Notes: generated by a model from the sequence alone, not told the origin. DNA of 44,521 nucleotides from Chloroflexota bacterium (GCA_004295045.1 SHND01000076.1:1-44521); one strand, 5' to 3'. Positions 1 to 7,211 are shown, counted from the stretch's first letter. Translations and numbers: made by a program.

Positions 1-126
1 GCTCGGATTTTGCATCGCCAGCACTTTGGTGATGGCGGCTGACAGGGTCGTCTTGCCGTGATCGACGTGCCCAATCGTCCCGACGTTCACATGTGGTTTC
101 GTCCGTTCAAATTTGCCTTTGGACAT
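1..126 (-). CDS. tuf: Elongation factor Tu, 5' part only
   Basis: EF-Tu is the GTPase that brings aminoacyl-tRNA to the ribosome. Only the first 42 codons lie in the window; the rest runs off the left edge. The N-terminus begins MSKGKFERTKPHVNVGTIG and carries the G1 P-loop GHVDHGKT at residues 19-26, diagnostic for EF-Tu. The ATG at 126-124 is preceded by an AGGAG ribosome-binding site (complement of 136-140). It lies directly downstream of three tRNA genes on the same strand, the classic tRNA-tuf arrangement, and is probably co-transcribed with them. Confidence 0.97.
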   Translation of the reverse strand, partial: MSKGKFERTKPHVNVGTIGHVDHGKTTLSAAITKVLAMQNPS

Positions 127-152
127 TCGTGATAACTCCTAAGTGTGTAATG

Positions 153-228
153 TGGAGCCCTTTTCGGGACTTGGACCCGAGACCTCATTCTTACCAAGAA
201 TGCGCTCTACCGACTGAGCTAAAAGGGC
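153..228 (-). tRNA. tRNA-Thr (anticodon GGT)
   Basis: The minus strand folds as a full cloverleaf. The acceptor stem GCCCTTT pairs with AAAGGGC, the D arm contains AGCTCAGTCGGTAGAGC, and the anticodon loop TTGGTAA reads GGT (Thr). The T arm is present, and the 3' CCA is encoded (complement of 153-155). It sits about 30 bases before tuf. Confidence 0.96.
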
Positions 229-249
229 GCAAGGATTTATGATTTTGGA

Positions 250-299
250 TTTATGATTGTTGATTGACAAATCTAAAATCAGAAATCAACAATCATAAA
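250..299. repeat. 16-bp perfect inverted repeat between tRNA genes (word-spacer family)
   Basis: Positions 250-265 (TTTATGATTGTTGATT) are the exact reverse complement of 284-299, with an 18-base AT-rich loop that itself repeats the words AATC and AAATC. It fills the spacer between tRNA-Tyr and tRNA-Thr. The same word style (ATTTATGATT, AAATCAGAAATC) recurs at 8566-8594 and inside leuC and the LuxR gene, so this is treated as a member of a dispersed spacer family. It might act in tRNA precursor processing, but nothing shows this directly. Confidence 0.8.
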
Positions 300-305
300 T
301 TCAAG

Positions 306-389
306 TGGGGAGGGAGGGATTCGAACCCCCTAATCCGTTCGGAACGTGATTTACAGTCACGCGCGGCTCGCCATCTCCGCGGCCTCCCC
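306..389 (-). tRNA. tRNA-Tyr (anticodon GTA)
   Basis: This is a class II cloverleaf of 84 nt on the minus strand with a long variable arm. The acceptor stem GGGGAGG pairs with CCTCCCC, the anticodon loop CTGTAAA reads GTA (Tyr), and the T arm contains GGTTCGAATCC. The CCA tail is not encoded. It is the middle gene of the tRNA-Thr, tRNA-Tyr, tRNA-Thr, tuf unit. Confidence 0.96.
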
Positions 390-409
390 AAAACATTGTT
401 CAATTAAAG

Positions 410-482
410 AGCCGACGATCGGAATCGGACCGATAACCTATAGTTTACAAAACTATTGCTCTGCCGATTGAGCTACGTCGGC
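410..482 (-). tRNA. tRNA-Thr (anticodon TGT)
   Basis: This is a cloverleaf on the minus strand. The acceptor stem GCCGACG pairs with CGTCGGC, the anticodon stem ATAGT pairs with ACTAT, and the loop TTTGTAA reads TGT (Thr). The T arm contains GGTCCGATTCC. CCA is not encoded. It is the first tRNA of the tuf-associated cluster. Confidence 0.95.
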
Positions 483-578
483 ATGTTAGTAGGACAAACA
501 AACCGCTTACCCGCCTACAGCAAGCGGCAATTATATGCGCGTCACCCCCTATCGTCAAATTTTTGCGCTTTTTTCGCA

Positions 579-1625
579 TCAAAGTGTTTGTTCAAAAATT
601 CGCATCCAATTTCCGTACAACAACTTGGCAATATCCTCGTCCTTCCAGCCGCGTTCAATCAGGCGCCGCGTCAAGTTGCGCGCGTGACCGTGATGCTGCA
701 AATCGGCAACAAATTCCACCGGCATCAAATACGCTACCAATTCGGCTTGTTTGGCAGGCGTCCATTGCTCCCAAATGAATTTGAAAAAATCGAAACCGAT
801 ACCCACGCTGTCAATCCCTGCGAGCTCGACAACGTATTCCACATTGTCAATGAACATATCAATCGTCGCCTGACCCTTTTTCGCACCCACCAATGCGCCG
901 TTCACGCCAATCACCCCGCCGCGCGCTCCGACCGCGCGGACGTGCGCGTCGCTCGCATTCCGGTCAATATCAAAAAATCTACGCGGATTCGTATGCGAAA
1001 AAATCAGCGGCTTTTGGGTCAGTTGCAACACATCCTCCACGCCTGCCGGATTCAAATGCGCGAGGTCAATGAGAATGTTCAACTTGTCCATCTCTTGCAC
1101 CAACATTTTCCCGAACGGCGCAAGTCCGTGTGTGGAAGAAATATTCGCGCCGAACAAGCCGCCATCCGCCGCCATATTGCGCCGCGCGTGCGTGAGTCCA
1201 ATTTCGCGCACTCCCAATTCATAAAAGACGCGCAAGAGATTGATGTCCGTGCCGAGCGGCTCGACCCCCTCCATCGTAATCAGCAGCGCGATTTTATTTC
1301 CCTTGCGCGCGTTCAAAATCTCCGCATACGTTTTACAAATTGCAAAGCGCGGATTCGATTCCACCTCAATGTACAAACGCGCGATTTGGTCCAATGCCAC
1401 GCGCAATGCCTGTTCGGGCAAGTACGGCTCGTCAATATAAATCGCCGCACCAATGACGCCGATGCCGCCTTGTTCCAACTGAGTTTGAAAGTCATCGCGC
1501 AAAACGTTCGCGCGTTTCCGTTTTTCGTACAAGTCCATCAGCAAATCAAAGTGCATGTCCACGATGCCGATGGAATGGAGCGCGTTGATGCGAGATTCGA
1601 GAGAGTCGGTTGTTTGAGTATTCAT
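579..1625 (-). CDS. Membrane dipeptidase-like M19 peptidase
   Basis: This 348-aa protein is of the renal dipeptidase (M19) family, zinc amidohydrolases that cleave dipeptides, often with a D-residue at the C-terminal side. The visible metal-ligand motifs are H25-x-D27 (in DMHFD), E119 (LITMEG), H190 (DLAHLNPAG) and H211 (IFSHTNPR), with the family's late GIGFDFF motif. No signal peptide is seen, so it is probably cytoplasmic. The ATG at 1625 abuts a word-repeat spacer (1627-1683) instead of a clear Shine-Dalgarno site. The exact substrate is unknown. Confidence 0.9.
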   Translation of the reverse strand: MNTQTTDSLESRINALHSIGIVDMHFDLLMDLYEKRKRANVLRDDFQTQLEQGGIGVIGAAIYIDEPYLPEQALRVALDQIARLYIEVESNPRFAICKTYAEILNARKGNKIALLITMEGVEPLGTDINLLRVFYELGVREIGLTHARRNMAADGGLFGANISSTHGLAPFGKMLVQEMDKLNILIDLAHLNPAGVEDVLQLTQKPLIFSHTNPRRFFDIDRNASDAHVRAVGARGGVIGVNGALVGAKKGQATIDMFIDNVEYVVELAGIDSVGIGFDFFKFIWEQWTPAKQAELVAYLMPVEFVADLQHHGHARNLTRRLIERGWKDEDIAKLLYGNWMRIFEQTL

Positions 1626-1626
1626 A

Positions 1627-1683
1627 GGAGAATTGGAGACTGGAGATTAGGAGGTTGGGTGATTAGGTGATTAGGTGAATTTT
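1627..1683. repeat. Low-complexity word spacer (GGAGACT / TGATTAGG words)
   Basis: The 57-base gap between the M19 gene and rlmB consists of short words repeated with variation, for example TTGGAGACTGGAGATTAGG and then GTGATTAGGTGATTAGGTG. The first word set recurs at 43258-43320. The second resembles 21234-21268 inside the homoaconitase gene. There is no SD site or promoter that I can see. Confidence 0.7.
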
Positions 1684-1692
1684 GAATCGCGG

Positions 1693-2475
1693 CTATCTCT
1701 CCACAGGCGCGCCAATGCTCTTGCCCACTCGCTGCATCCGCGCCTCGTACAATACAATCGAACCCGCGACAGAAACATTCAACGAGGGCGTTTTGCCCCA
1801 CATCGGCAATTGCACCAAGTAATCGCATTTCTCGCGCGTCAAGCGGCGCAACCCATCCACTTCACTGCCGACGACGAACGCAATCGGAATCGTGTAATCG
1901 CCTTTGTCAAAAGAAATCGCGTTCGGCGCTTCTTCGATGCCGACGACCCAGATGTTTTGCTTTTTCAATTCATCAATCGTTTGCGCGAGATTCGTCACTT
2001 GCGCGATGTTTAGAAAATCAACCGCGCCCGCCGATGCCTTACGCACTTGCGCGGTCACGCCCGCTTGACGATGTTCGGGAATGATGACGCCATGCACGCC
2101 AATAATCTCTGCCGTCCGCAGCAGCGCGCCGAAATTTGTCACATATTGGATGTTGTCGAGCAGCAACAAAAACGGCGGCTCCTCTTTCGATTGTGCCGCC
2201 GTCAAAATATCTTGCAATGCAACGTATTCGAACTCTCCCGCCTCGGCGACAATGCCTTGATGCAGCGACCCGCGCTTTAACAACTTGTCCAGCGCATCGC
2301 GTTCTACTTCGACGACGAGAATCTGCTCGCGTCGCGCAATTTCCAATGCTTCGCCCAACATGCCATCGCGCTTTGTCCCACGCGCAACGAGAATACGCGA
2401 AATATCCGTCCCCGCGCGCAAAGATTGAAGCACCGCATTTCGTCCAAAAATAAAATCGCTTTTCGCTGATGGCAT
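1693..2475 (-). CDS. rlmB: 23S rRNA (guanosine-2'-O)-methyltransferase, TrmH/SpoU family
   Basis: This 260-aa SPOUT methyltransferase is of the RlmB type, which 2'-O-methylates a guanosine of 23S rRNA. The N-terminal RNA-binding domain starts near FIFGRNAVLQSL. The three SpoU motifs follow: NIQYVTNFGALLRTAE (motif 1), AFVVGSEVDGL (motif 2) and LPMWGKTPSLNVSVA (motif 3), which form the trefoil-knot SAM site. The first codons (MPSAKSD) are written in the GCCATCAGCG/AAGCGAT words of a spacer repeat, so the repeat carries the start codon. The neighbour cysS is a common partner of this family in many bacteria. Confidence 0.92.
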   Translation of the reverse strand: MPSAKSDFIFGRNAVLQSLRAGTDISRILVARGTKRDGMLGEALEIARREQILVVEVERDALDKLLKRGSLHQGIVAEAGEFEYVALQDILTAAQSKEEPPFLLLLDNIQYVTNFGALLRTAEIIGVHGVIIPEHRQAGVTAQVRKASAGAVDFLNIAQVTNLAQTIDELKKQNIWVVGIEEAPNAISFDKGDYTIPIAFVVGSEVDGLRRLTREKCDYLVQLPMWGKTPSLNVSVAGSIVLYEARMQRVGKSIGAPVER

Positions 2476-2500
2476 ATCACGTATCGCTTATGGCAAATTA
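2464..2500. repeat. Word spacer spanning rlmB start and the upstream gene's stop
   Basis: On the minus strand this reads as repeated GCCAT, AAGCGAT and ACGTGAT words. It supplies both the stop region of the 71-aa upstream gene and the first codons of rlmB. The same vocabulary (TTGCCATCAGCC, CTGCTAT) appears at 7643-7717 and 31589-31638. Confidence 0.55.
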
Positions 2501-2703
2501 CTAGAGCGTTCTCCCCGCCTTAGCCGCAAAGCTAAAAGCGCTAATCCTACTATCCAACCAACCGAAACTACAATGGCGAGAACATATTCTTTGCTCGCGA
2601 CTGCAAGTGCAGTGATTATGGGACAAACCGTAAGCAACAGAACAATCCCAACAACATTTTGACATCCAAGATAGGAACCAACGGCGTTGGACACGTTTTT
2701 CAC
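2488..2703 (-). CDS. Small two-helix membrane protein, unknown
   Basis: This is a 71-aa protein with two hydrophobic helices (about residues 17-36 and 42-60) and a basic, Arg-rich C-terminus, as expected for a small inner-membrane protein with the tail in the cytoplasm. I do not recognise a family. The start would be GTG at 2703. The base composition is visibly more AT-rich than the flanking genes, which may mean recent arrival or weak constraint. It lies between cysS and rlmB on the same strand. Confidence 0.5.
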   Translation of the reverse strand: MKNVSNAVGSYLGCQNVVGIVLLLTVCPIITALAVASKEYVLAIVVSVGWIVGLALLALRLRRGERSSNLP

Positions 2704-2766
2704 CTAACCCACTATCGCACTATTGCACTACACCCACTACCGCACTATCCGCACTACCGCACTTTT
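2700..2766. repeat. Word spacer of CACTA/GCACTA units
   Basis: The gap upstream of the 71-aa gene is almost entirely CACTATC, GCACTATTGCACTA and CCGCACTACCGCACT words. It extends into the last codons of cysS on the minus strand. It is an imperfect tandem repeat with no consistent unit length. Confidence 0.65.
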
Positions 2767-4160
2767 CTCCACGTCGTCCCTTGCGCGCTGTCGGTAATCT
2801 CTACGCCCATTTCAGTTAATTGCGCGCGCATCTTGTCCGCCTCTGCGTATTTTTTCGCCGCGCGCAGCGCATTGCGTTCCGCGACCAGCGCGTTGATTTT
2901 TTCCGACTCGTCCGCACTGACCGCGCGTTTCGGCTCTTGCAGCATCAATCCCAAAACGCCTGCAAGTTCTTGCAAGGTCGCTTGCGCGGGCGCGAGGTCT
3001 TGGGGAGACGCGCCTTCCCCCCGCGCGCGATTGATGTCACGCGCGAGGTCGTACAGCGTGCCGAGCGCGCCTGCCGTATTCAAGTCATCGTCCATCGCGG
3101 CGATGAATTTTTTGCGCGTCTCGGCTGCGGCTTGATTGAGCGCGGCATCAGCAGCCCCGTCCAGAGTCGTAGACGCCACGGCATCTTTGACCGCCGCGCG
3201 CAGGCGTTCCAATCCGCGTTCTGCCGCATCTACGCCCTCTTCCGTCCATGCGAGCGGCGAGCGATAATGCGTTCCCAAAATAAACGCGCGAATGGCATCG
3301 CTGCTGTGGCGCGATAACGCTTCGGGAATGAGCACCAAGCCGCCCAAGTGCCGCGTCATTTTATCTTGCCCGGGCAAATGCAGCAGCGCGTTGTGAACCC
3401 AATAGCGCGAAAACTGTTTGCCCGTATACGATTCCGATTGTGCGATTTCGTTTTCGTGATGCGGAAAGAGAACATCCTGCCCGCCGCCGTGAATATCAAT
3501 CTGCGCGCCATGCTCATTCAAATTCATTGCCGAGCATTCGATATGCCAGCCGGGGCGACCGGGACCCCACGGCGAAGCCCACGCGGGTTCGCCCGGCTTG
3601 GACGATTTCCACAGCGCGAAATCCATCGGGTCGTATTTGCGTTCATCCACCGCGACGCGCGCTCCCGCCTCCATTTCATCGAGCGAACGATGCGACAATT
3701 TCCCGTAATCCTCGTCGGCGCGCACGCGAAAATACACATCGCCGTCCAACTCGTACGCCATGCCCTTTTCAATCAACCCTTGCGTCATTTTGATAATGGT
3801 GGGAATCGCTTCGGTGGCGCGGGGGTATACGTCGGCGCGTTGAATGTTAAGCGAATCCATCTCGTTCAAAAAACGCGCGATATATTTTTCCGCCAATGCT
3901 TCAATCGTCGTGTTTTCTTTTTTCGCCGACTCGATGATGCGGTCTTCGATGTCCGTAAAATTTTGCACGTGCTTGACGCCATAGCCGCGAAATTTCAAAT
4001 AGCGTTTGAGAACATCAAAGGTGATGTACGACAACGCGTGTCCGATGTGCGCGGGACCGTACAAATTCGGTCCGCAGACGTACATGGCTACGTGTTGCGC
4101 GTCGCGAGGTTTGAATTCTTCTTTTTGGCGGGTGAGAGTGTTGTACAGTTGTAATGACAT
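2754..4160 (-). CDS. cysS: Cysteinyl-tRNA synthetase
   Basis: A class I synthetase of 468 aa that charges tRNA-Cys. Landmarks are C29 in MYVCGPNLYG, the HIGH motif at residues 38-41 (PAHIGHALS), the HIECSAMN zinc-site segment, and GGGQDVLFPHHENE with the remaining metal ligands. The canonical KMSKS loop reads KMTRH here, an unusual departure. I place the start at ATG 4160; an in-frame TTG nine bases upstream is also possible. The start codon abuts a 19-bp inverted-repeat spacer and has no visible Shine-Dalgarno site. Confidence 0.95.
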   Translation of the reverse strand: MSLQLYNTLTRQKEEFKPRDAQHVAMYVCGPNLYGPAHIGHALSYITFDVLKRYLKFRGYGVKHVQNFTDIEDRIIESAKKENTTIEALAEKYIARFLNEMDSLNIQRADVYPRATEAIPTIIKMTQGLIEKGMAYELDGDVYFRVRADEDYGKLSHRSLDEMEAGARVAVDERKYDPMDFALWKSSKPGEPAWASPWGPGRPGWHIECSAMNLNEHGAQIDIHGGGQDVLFPHHENEIAQSESYTGKQFSRYWVHNALLHLPGQDKMTRHLGGLVLIPEALSRHSSDAIRAFILGTHYRSPLAWTEEGVDAAERGLERLRAAVKDAVASTTLDGAADAALNQAAAETRKKFIAAMDDDLNTAGALGTLYDLARDINRARGEGASPQDLAPAQATLQELAGVLGLMLQEPKRAVSADESEKINALVAERNALRAAKKYAEADKMRAQLTEMGVEITDSAQGTTWRKVR

Positions 4161-4161
4161 T

Positions 4162-4234
4162 GTAGACAAGGAAACAAGGAAACAAGGAAACAGGCATCTT
4201 CTTTGTCTACCTGAATCCTTGTTTCCTTGTCTAC
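4162..4234. repeat. 19-bp perfect inverted repeat spacer (GGAAACAA words)
   Basis: Positions 4162-4180 (GTAGACAAGGAAACAAGGA) are exactly the reverse complement of 4216-4234. The left arm continues with more GGAAACAA units. It fills the whole gap between cysS and the PIN-TRAM gene. Close relatives are at 13003-13072, 14251-14336 and 38356-38440. Confidence 0.85.
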
Positions 4235-5299
4235 CTATTTTCCATTCGCCGGAGTCGCAAAAATCATTCTGCCCTGATTCGTCTGCAACATGCGCGTCAC
4301 GGTTACATCAATACTATTTCCAAGATATTTCTTGCCGTTTTCAACTACGACCATCGTGCCATCGTCGAGGTACGCCACCCCTTGCCCCAATTCTTTGCCT
4401 TCTTGGACAAGTTTGACATGCATGTTTTCGCCCGGCAGAACGATCGCGCGGAGGGCGTTGGCAAGTTCATTTACATTCAATACGCGCACGCCTTGGATCT
4501 CCGCGACTTTGTTCAAATTGAAATCATTGGTCAGCACGGGCGCGCGCAGCTGTTTGGCGAGACGCACCAGCTTGTCGTCCACTTCGCGCACCTCTTCCAC
4601 ATCCACGTCGGTAATTTTAATTGGCACAATCGAGTCTTTTTGCAATTTATTGAGCATATCGAGTCCGCGACGTCCCCGATTGCGCCGCAGTGCATCGGAT
4701 GAATCGGCAATGTGCTGAAGTTCATTCAACACAAAGCGCGGAATCGTGAGGACGCCATCGAGAAACCCGGTGCGCGAAATATCGGCGATGCGCCCATCAA
4801 TGATGACGCTGGTGTCGAGTAAAATCGTGCGTTCGGAATTGCCTTCCGCCGCCGTTGTTTTGGCGCGATTGCCATCGCGCGCAAAGCGTCCGCCGAACAA
4901 GTTAAAAATGTCGCGCTCACGCATCACCATAACCCATGCGCCGGTGTAACCGAAAACGATGAGCGCCACAAACGGAAGGATGTTTTTGAGGGGTTCAGGC
5001 AGAAATGAAAGCGGAAAGGCGGTCAGGGCAGCAATTATGAGACCGATGATGAGCCCGATTGTTGCCGCGAGGAGCTGTTGTGCAGGAACGCGTCGCATCT
5101 GCCGCCGAAACCAGCGGTAGGGGCGAATGGTAATCCACGGCGTAATGAGCAAACCGAGCGCGGCGCCGGCGAGGATCAGGACAAGGATAAAACGAAAATC
5201 ATGGTCGAGCGGTTGTGGGCTTAGCAGGATGCCGATTTGTGCCCCCAGAAACGCAAAAACGACCATGCCAATCAGACGAAAGATAAATTCGATTGACAT
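4235..5299 (-). CDS. PIN-TRAM membrane protein (YacL-like)
   Basis: This 354-aa protein has four predicted membrane helices in the first ~130 residues, then a PIN domain and a C-terminal TRAM domain. The PIN acidic residues are visible in ILLDTSVIIDGRI, in NELQHIAD and in VLTNDFNLN. The TRAM part contains GQGVAYLDDGTMVVVENG. This architecture matches the YacL family, presumed membrane-anchored ribonucleases or RNA-binding proteins; the natural substrate is not established. It is read away from the candidate ncRNA region upstream. Confidence 0.92.
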   Translation of the reverse strand: MSIEFIFRLIGMVVFAFLGAQIGILLSPQPLDHDFRFILVLILAGAALGLLITPWITIRPYRWFRRQMRRVPAQQLLAATIGLIIGLIIAALTAFPLSFLPEPLKNILPFVALIVFGYTGAWVMVMRERDIFNLFGGRFARDGNRAKTTAAEGNSERTILLDTSVIIDGRIADISRTGFLDGVLTIPRFVLNELQHIADSSDALRRNRGRRGLDMLNKLQKDSIVPIKITDVDVEEVREVDDKLVRLAKQLRAPVLTNDFNLNKVAEIQGVRVLNVNELANALRAIVLPGENMHVKLVQEGKELGQGVAYLDDGTMVVVENGKKYLGNSIDVTVTRMLQTNQGRMIFATPANGK

Positions 5300-5451
5300 A
5301 CAACCCCCTGCAACCCTTTTCGCGTGATACAGTGCGAGTTACATTGCAACGATGGCAATGCTTGAATAATGATTGCCCCTCGCGTAGGCATGATCCCGAT
5401 CACACGCAGGATGAGCGGAGCAAAAAATAATGACCGCCTCAAGGCGGCGAG
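5300..5451. other. Leader of the PIN-TRAM gene, no coding signal
   Basis: No convincing ORF is found here. On the minus strand a second short hairpin, CCGCC-TTGA-GGCGG, followed by TCATTATTTTTT (about 5421-5444) could reinforce termination of the RNA that ends near 5452. No clear promoter for the PIN-TRAM gene is evident. Confidence 0.4.
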
Positions 5452-5718
5452 AAAAAAAAAGTGTACCAATGCGGCACACTTGAAATCCACCAAAAGTGGA
5501 CGAACAACCTTACGCGCTAGAGGTCAAATGGCTTGGTCAACCACCAGACGCATAAAGTGTTGAACGGTCCCGTAAAAAACGGATGATAGACAGGAACCGA
5601 CAGAAGGTGTGCAACTCCCTAGAACCACGAGCCGAATATACCCAGAAGAGAATACAGGATAACCCTGTGGAATAAATGCGCGACTCTTTGCACAAAGAAA
5701 TACACCGCAAAAAGAGTC
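5452..5718 (-). ncRNA. Candidate structured non-coding RNA or terminated leader, unknown family
   Basis: On the minus strand a good promoter (5748-5753 / 5725-5730) would start an RNA near 5718. The RNA opens with a 12-bp perfect hairpin (5711-5722 with 5678-5689), then small hairpins: ACAGG-GTTAT-CCTGT (about 5655-5669), CCGT/ACGG (about 5570-5582) and TCCAC/GTGGA (about 5487-5501). It ends in a terminator hairpin AAGTGT/ACACTT (5459-5481) followed by nine T residues. Length is about 267 nt. I see none of the signature sequences of RNase P, tmRNA, SRP RNA, 6S or a T-box. It could be a standalone RNA or an attenuated leader of the PIN-TRAM gene at 5299. Confidence 0.55.
5459..5481 (-). terminator. 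Rho-independent terminator of the candidate ncRNA
   Basis: The minus-strand stem AAGTGT (5481-5476) pairs with ACACTT (5464-5459) across an 11-base loop. It is directly followed by a run of nine T (5460-5452). Confidence 0.7.
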
Positions 5719-5724
5719 GCGCGT

Positions 5725-5753
5725 ATCTTAACATATCCATTAAGGCTTGTCAA
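5725..5753 (-). promoter_or_regulatory. Sigma-70-like promoter TTGACA-17-TAAGAT
   Basis: The minus-strand -35 TTGACA (5753-5748) and -10 TAAGAT (5730-5725) are separated by 17 bases. It points toward the candidate ncRNA and the PIN-TRAM gene. Confidence 0.7.
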
Positions 5754-5794
5754 AGAAATTTTCGATTTTTAACAAAAAGCGATGAAAAATGATT

Positions 5795-5822
5795 TTGTCT
5801 TGGCGCGCACCTCCACTATAAT
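5795..5822 (+). promoter_or_regulatory. Sigma-70-like promoter TTGTCT-16-TATAAT
   Basis: A -35-like TTGTCT at 5795-5800 and a perfect -10 TATAAT at 5817-5822 lie about 75 bases before the ATG of the glycogen-binding-like gene. It is divergent from the minus-strand promoter at 5725-5753. Confidence 0.65.
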
Positions 5823-5898
5823 CCGTGATGCCAGTTCTGCTTACGATGAGGTAAGTGAATCGTATCAGCAATCAATTTCCAAAAGGAGCAGAACCCCC

Positions 5899-6195
5899 AT
5901 GAACAAATCCTATCTCAAATCAAAAAAAGGCGTCGTCAAAGTCACCTTTGAATTGCCGTCCGCTGTGCAGGCAAAACAAGCCGTTGTTGTCGGCGAATTC
6001 AACAATTGGGACCCTGCCGCGACCCCGATGAAGCGGAAAAAAGATGGCAGCTTTAGCACGGCGATAAACCTCGAAAGCGGCAAGGAATATCGTTACAAAT
6101 TCTATCTTGACGGCAAACGCTGGGAGAACGATCCGCATCCTGACGGCCTCGTGCCCAATATCTTTGGCACCCAAGACTCTTTGCTCACCACATGA
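5899..6195 (+). CDS. Isoamylase early-set / glycogen-binding (CBM48-AMPK-like) domain protein
   Basis: This 98-aa protein consists of a single early-set E domain of the kind found in AMPK beta subunits and at the N-terminus of glycogen-branching enzymes. The hallmark is VVVGEFNNWDP, followed by GSFSTAINLESGKEYRYKFY, DGKRWENDP and NIFGTQDS. Such stand-alone domains bind alpha-glucans or act as adaptors; no catalytic residues are expected. The start at 5899 is chosen because of the AAAGGAG ribosome-binding site at about 5882-5888; an upstream in-frame ATG at 5782 lies before the promoter. A strong terminator follows, so it is monocistronic. Confidence 0.85.
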   Translation: MNKSYLKSKKGVVKVTFELPSAVQAKQAVVVGEFNNWDPAATPMKRKKDGSFSTAINLESGKEYRYKFYLDGKRWENDPHPDGLVPNIFGTQDSLLTT

Positions 6196-6264
6196 GCGGG
6201 CTTGACAGGCAGGTTGCTCACCGCTTGACTCGACATAGACAAAGCTTTTGCCGATCCGGACCGA

Positions 6265-6305
6265 AAAAGATGCGCGCAGCGAACTGGCAGCGCGCATCTT
6301 TTATT
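6265..6305 (+). terminator. Rho-independent terminator
   Basis: A 13-bp perfect stem (6265-6277 with 6290-6302, AAAAGATGCGCGC) has a 12-base loop and trailing T residues. It ends the transcript of the glycogen-binding-like gene. The poly-A on the left arm makes it potentially bidirectional. Confidence 0.85.
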
Positions 6306-6310
6306 TCCGG

Positions 6311-6338
6311 TTGTCAAGAAAATCCGCGCGCGTATAAT
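6311..6338 (+). promoter_or_regulatory. Promoter TTGTCA-16-TATAAT, start codon 7 bases downstream
   Basis: A -35 TTGTCA at 6311-6316 and a -10 TATAAT at 6333-6338 are 16 bases apart. The ATG of the 86-aa gene is at 6346, so the transcript would begin at or within a base or two of the start codon (leaderless). Confidence 0.75.
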
Positions 6339-6345
6339 TCACACA

Positions 6346-6606
6346 ATGAACACAGTATTGGAAGCGCGCATTCGCGCCGCAGGCGCGGAAATGACCAAGC
6401 CGGGGCGCTGGCGGATTGCCCTCGAACAACTCGATCAAGCCACCTCACAAATTATCGCTGCGCCCGACTTGGACAAACATGCGGCGCAGCTCGCCCTCGA
6501 CAATTTGCACGCACTGTATCAATGGGCGGGGGTGATGCAAAGCCACGAACTCCGCCAACTGAACAACGATATACTTTTACTGACCAACGCGCTGGATACC
6601 GATTGA
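6346..6606 (+). CDS. Small helical protein, unknown function
   Basis: An 86-aa, mostly alpha-helical soluble protein (ARIRAAGAEMTKPGRW, LDKHAAQLALDNLHALYQW). I do not recognise a family. It has its own strong promoter immediately upstream and appears to be translated from a leaderless message. The next gene (DUF4287) starts 10 bases after its stop, suggesting an operon. Confidence 0.7.
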   Translation: MNTVLEARIRAAGAEMTKPGRWRIALEQLDQATSQIIAAPDLDKHAAQLALDNLHALYQWAGVMQSHELRQLNNDILLLTNALDTD

Positions 6607-6616
6607 GAGTCGCAGT

Positions 6617-7177
6617 ATGCCTCAAGCCCAAGCCAAGTTCGGCGGCATTCGCAGTGACGCCGTTAAAGCGAAAACAGGCAAAACCTGGAAAGAATGGCTG
6701 AAAATTCTCGATGCGGAAAATGCCAAGCAAATGCCGCATAAACAAATCGCGCAATTGTTGTACGATAAATATCATGTATCCGCTTGGTGGGCTCAAGCGG
6801 TCACCGTCGGTTATGAACAAGCGCGCGGTTTGCGCGCGGTGCATCAACAAGCGGATGGTTTTAGCGCGAACGCGAGTAAAACCTTTAACGCGCCGTTGAG
6901 TAAATTGTACGCCGCGTGCGCGGACGAAAATGCACGCGCGAAATGGATTGGCAAGAAAAAATATACCATCAACAAAGCCACGCCTAACAAATCACTCCGC
7001 ATCGGTTGGGGCAAAGACAATGCGACGCGCGTAGATTTCAATTTGTACGCCAACGGCGCGTTAAAAAGTAGGATTCAACTTCAACACGAACGTCTCGCCG
7101 ACGCGGACGAGGTCGCGACGATGAAAACGTATTGGAAAGGCGCATTGGAAAAACTTGCCAAGTTGATTGAATCGTAA
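6617..7177 (+). CDS. DUF4287 / SRPBCC fusion protein
   Basis: This 186-aa protein has an N-terminal DUF4287-like domain (about residues 14-80, with TGKTWKEWLKILDAE and HKQIAQLLYDKYHVSAWWAQ) joined to a C-terminal SRPBCC/AHSA1-like domain (KTFNAPLSKLYAA onward) of the kind that forms a hydrophobic ligand pocket. The family is widespread and its biochemical role is unknown. It follows the 86-aa gene by 10 bases and is probably co-transcribed. Confidence 0.8.
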   Translation: MPQAQAKFGGIRSDAVKAKTGKTWKEWLKILDAENAKQMPHKQIAQLLYDKYHVSAWWAQAVTVGYEQARGLRAVHQQADGFSANASKTFNAPLSKLYAACADENARAKWIGKKKYTINKATPNKSLRIGWGKDNATRVDFNLYANGALKSRIQLQHERLADADEVATMKTYWKGALEKLAKLIES

Positions 7178-7211
7178 AAACGCGCGCGCAAGAATTTTAA
7201 GATTCAAAAAA

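Noticed and set aside
456..1670. 404-aa plus-strand frame opposite the dipeptidase gene
   Set aside because: It lies antisense to a clear M19 peptidase and overlaps a tRNA gene; its sequence is His/Arg-rich and family-less, as expected for a shadow of GC-rich coding DNA.
5272..5493. 73-aa minus-strand frame upstream of the PIN-TRAM gene
   Set aside because: It overlaps the start of the PIN-TRAM gene and crosses two terminator-like hairpins, with no SD site and no family features.
5655..5680. DnaA box / origin signal
   Set aside because: The sequence TTATTCCACA has an extra base relative to TTATCCACA, no second box is near, and there is no dnaA or dnaN gene.
5452..5718. RNase P, tmRNA, SRP, 6S or T-box RNA
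   Set aside because: Their diagnostic segments (for example the RNase P GAGGAAAGTCC, the SRP GGAAG-AGCAG loop and the T-box TGGNACC) are missing on the minus strand.
5537..5740. 67-aa minus-strand frame in the ncRNA region
   Set aside because: It begins at the promoter itself, lies across several hairpins and has no recognisable protein features.
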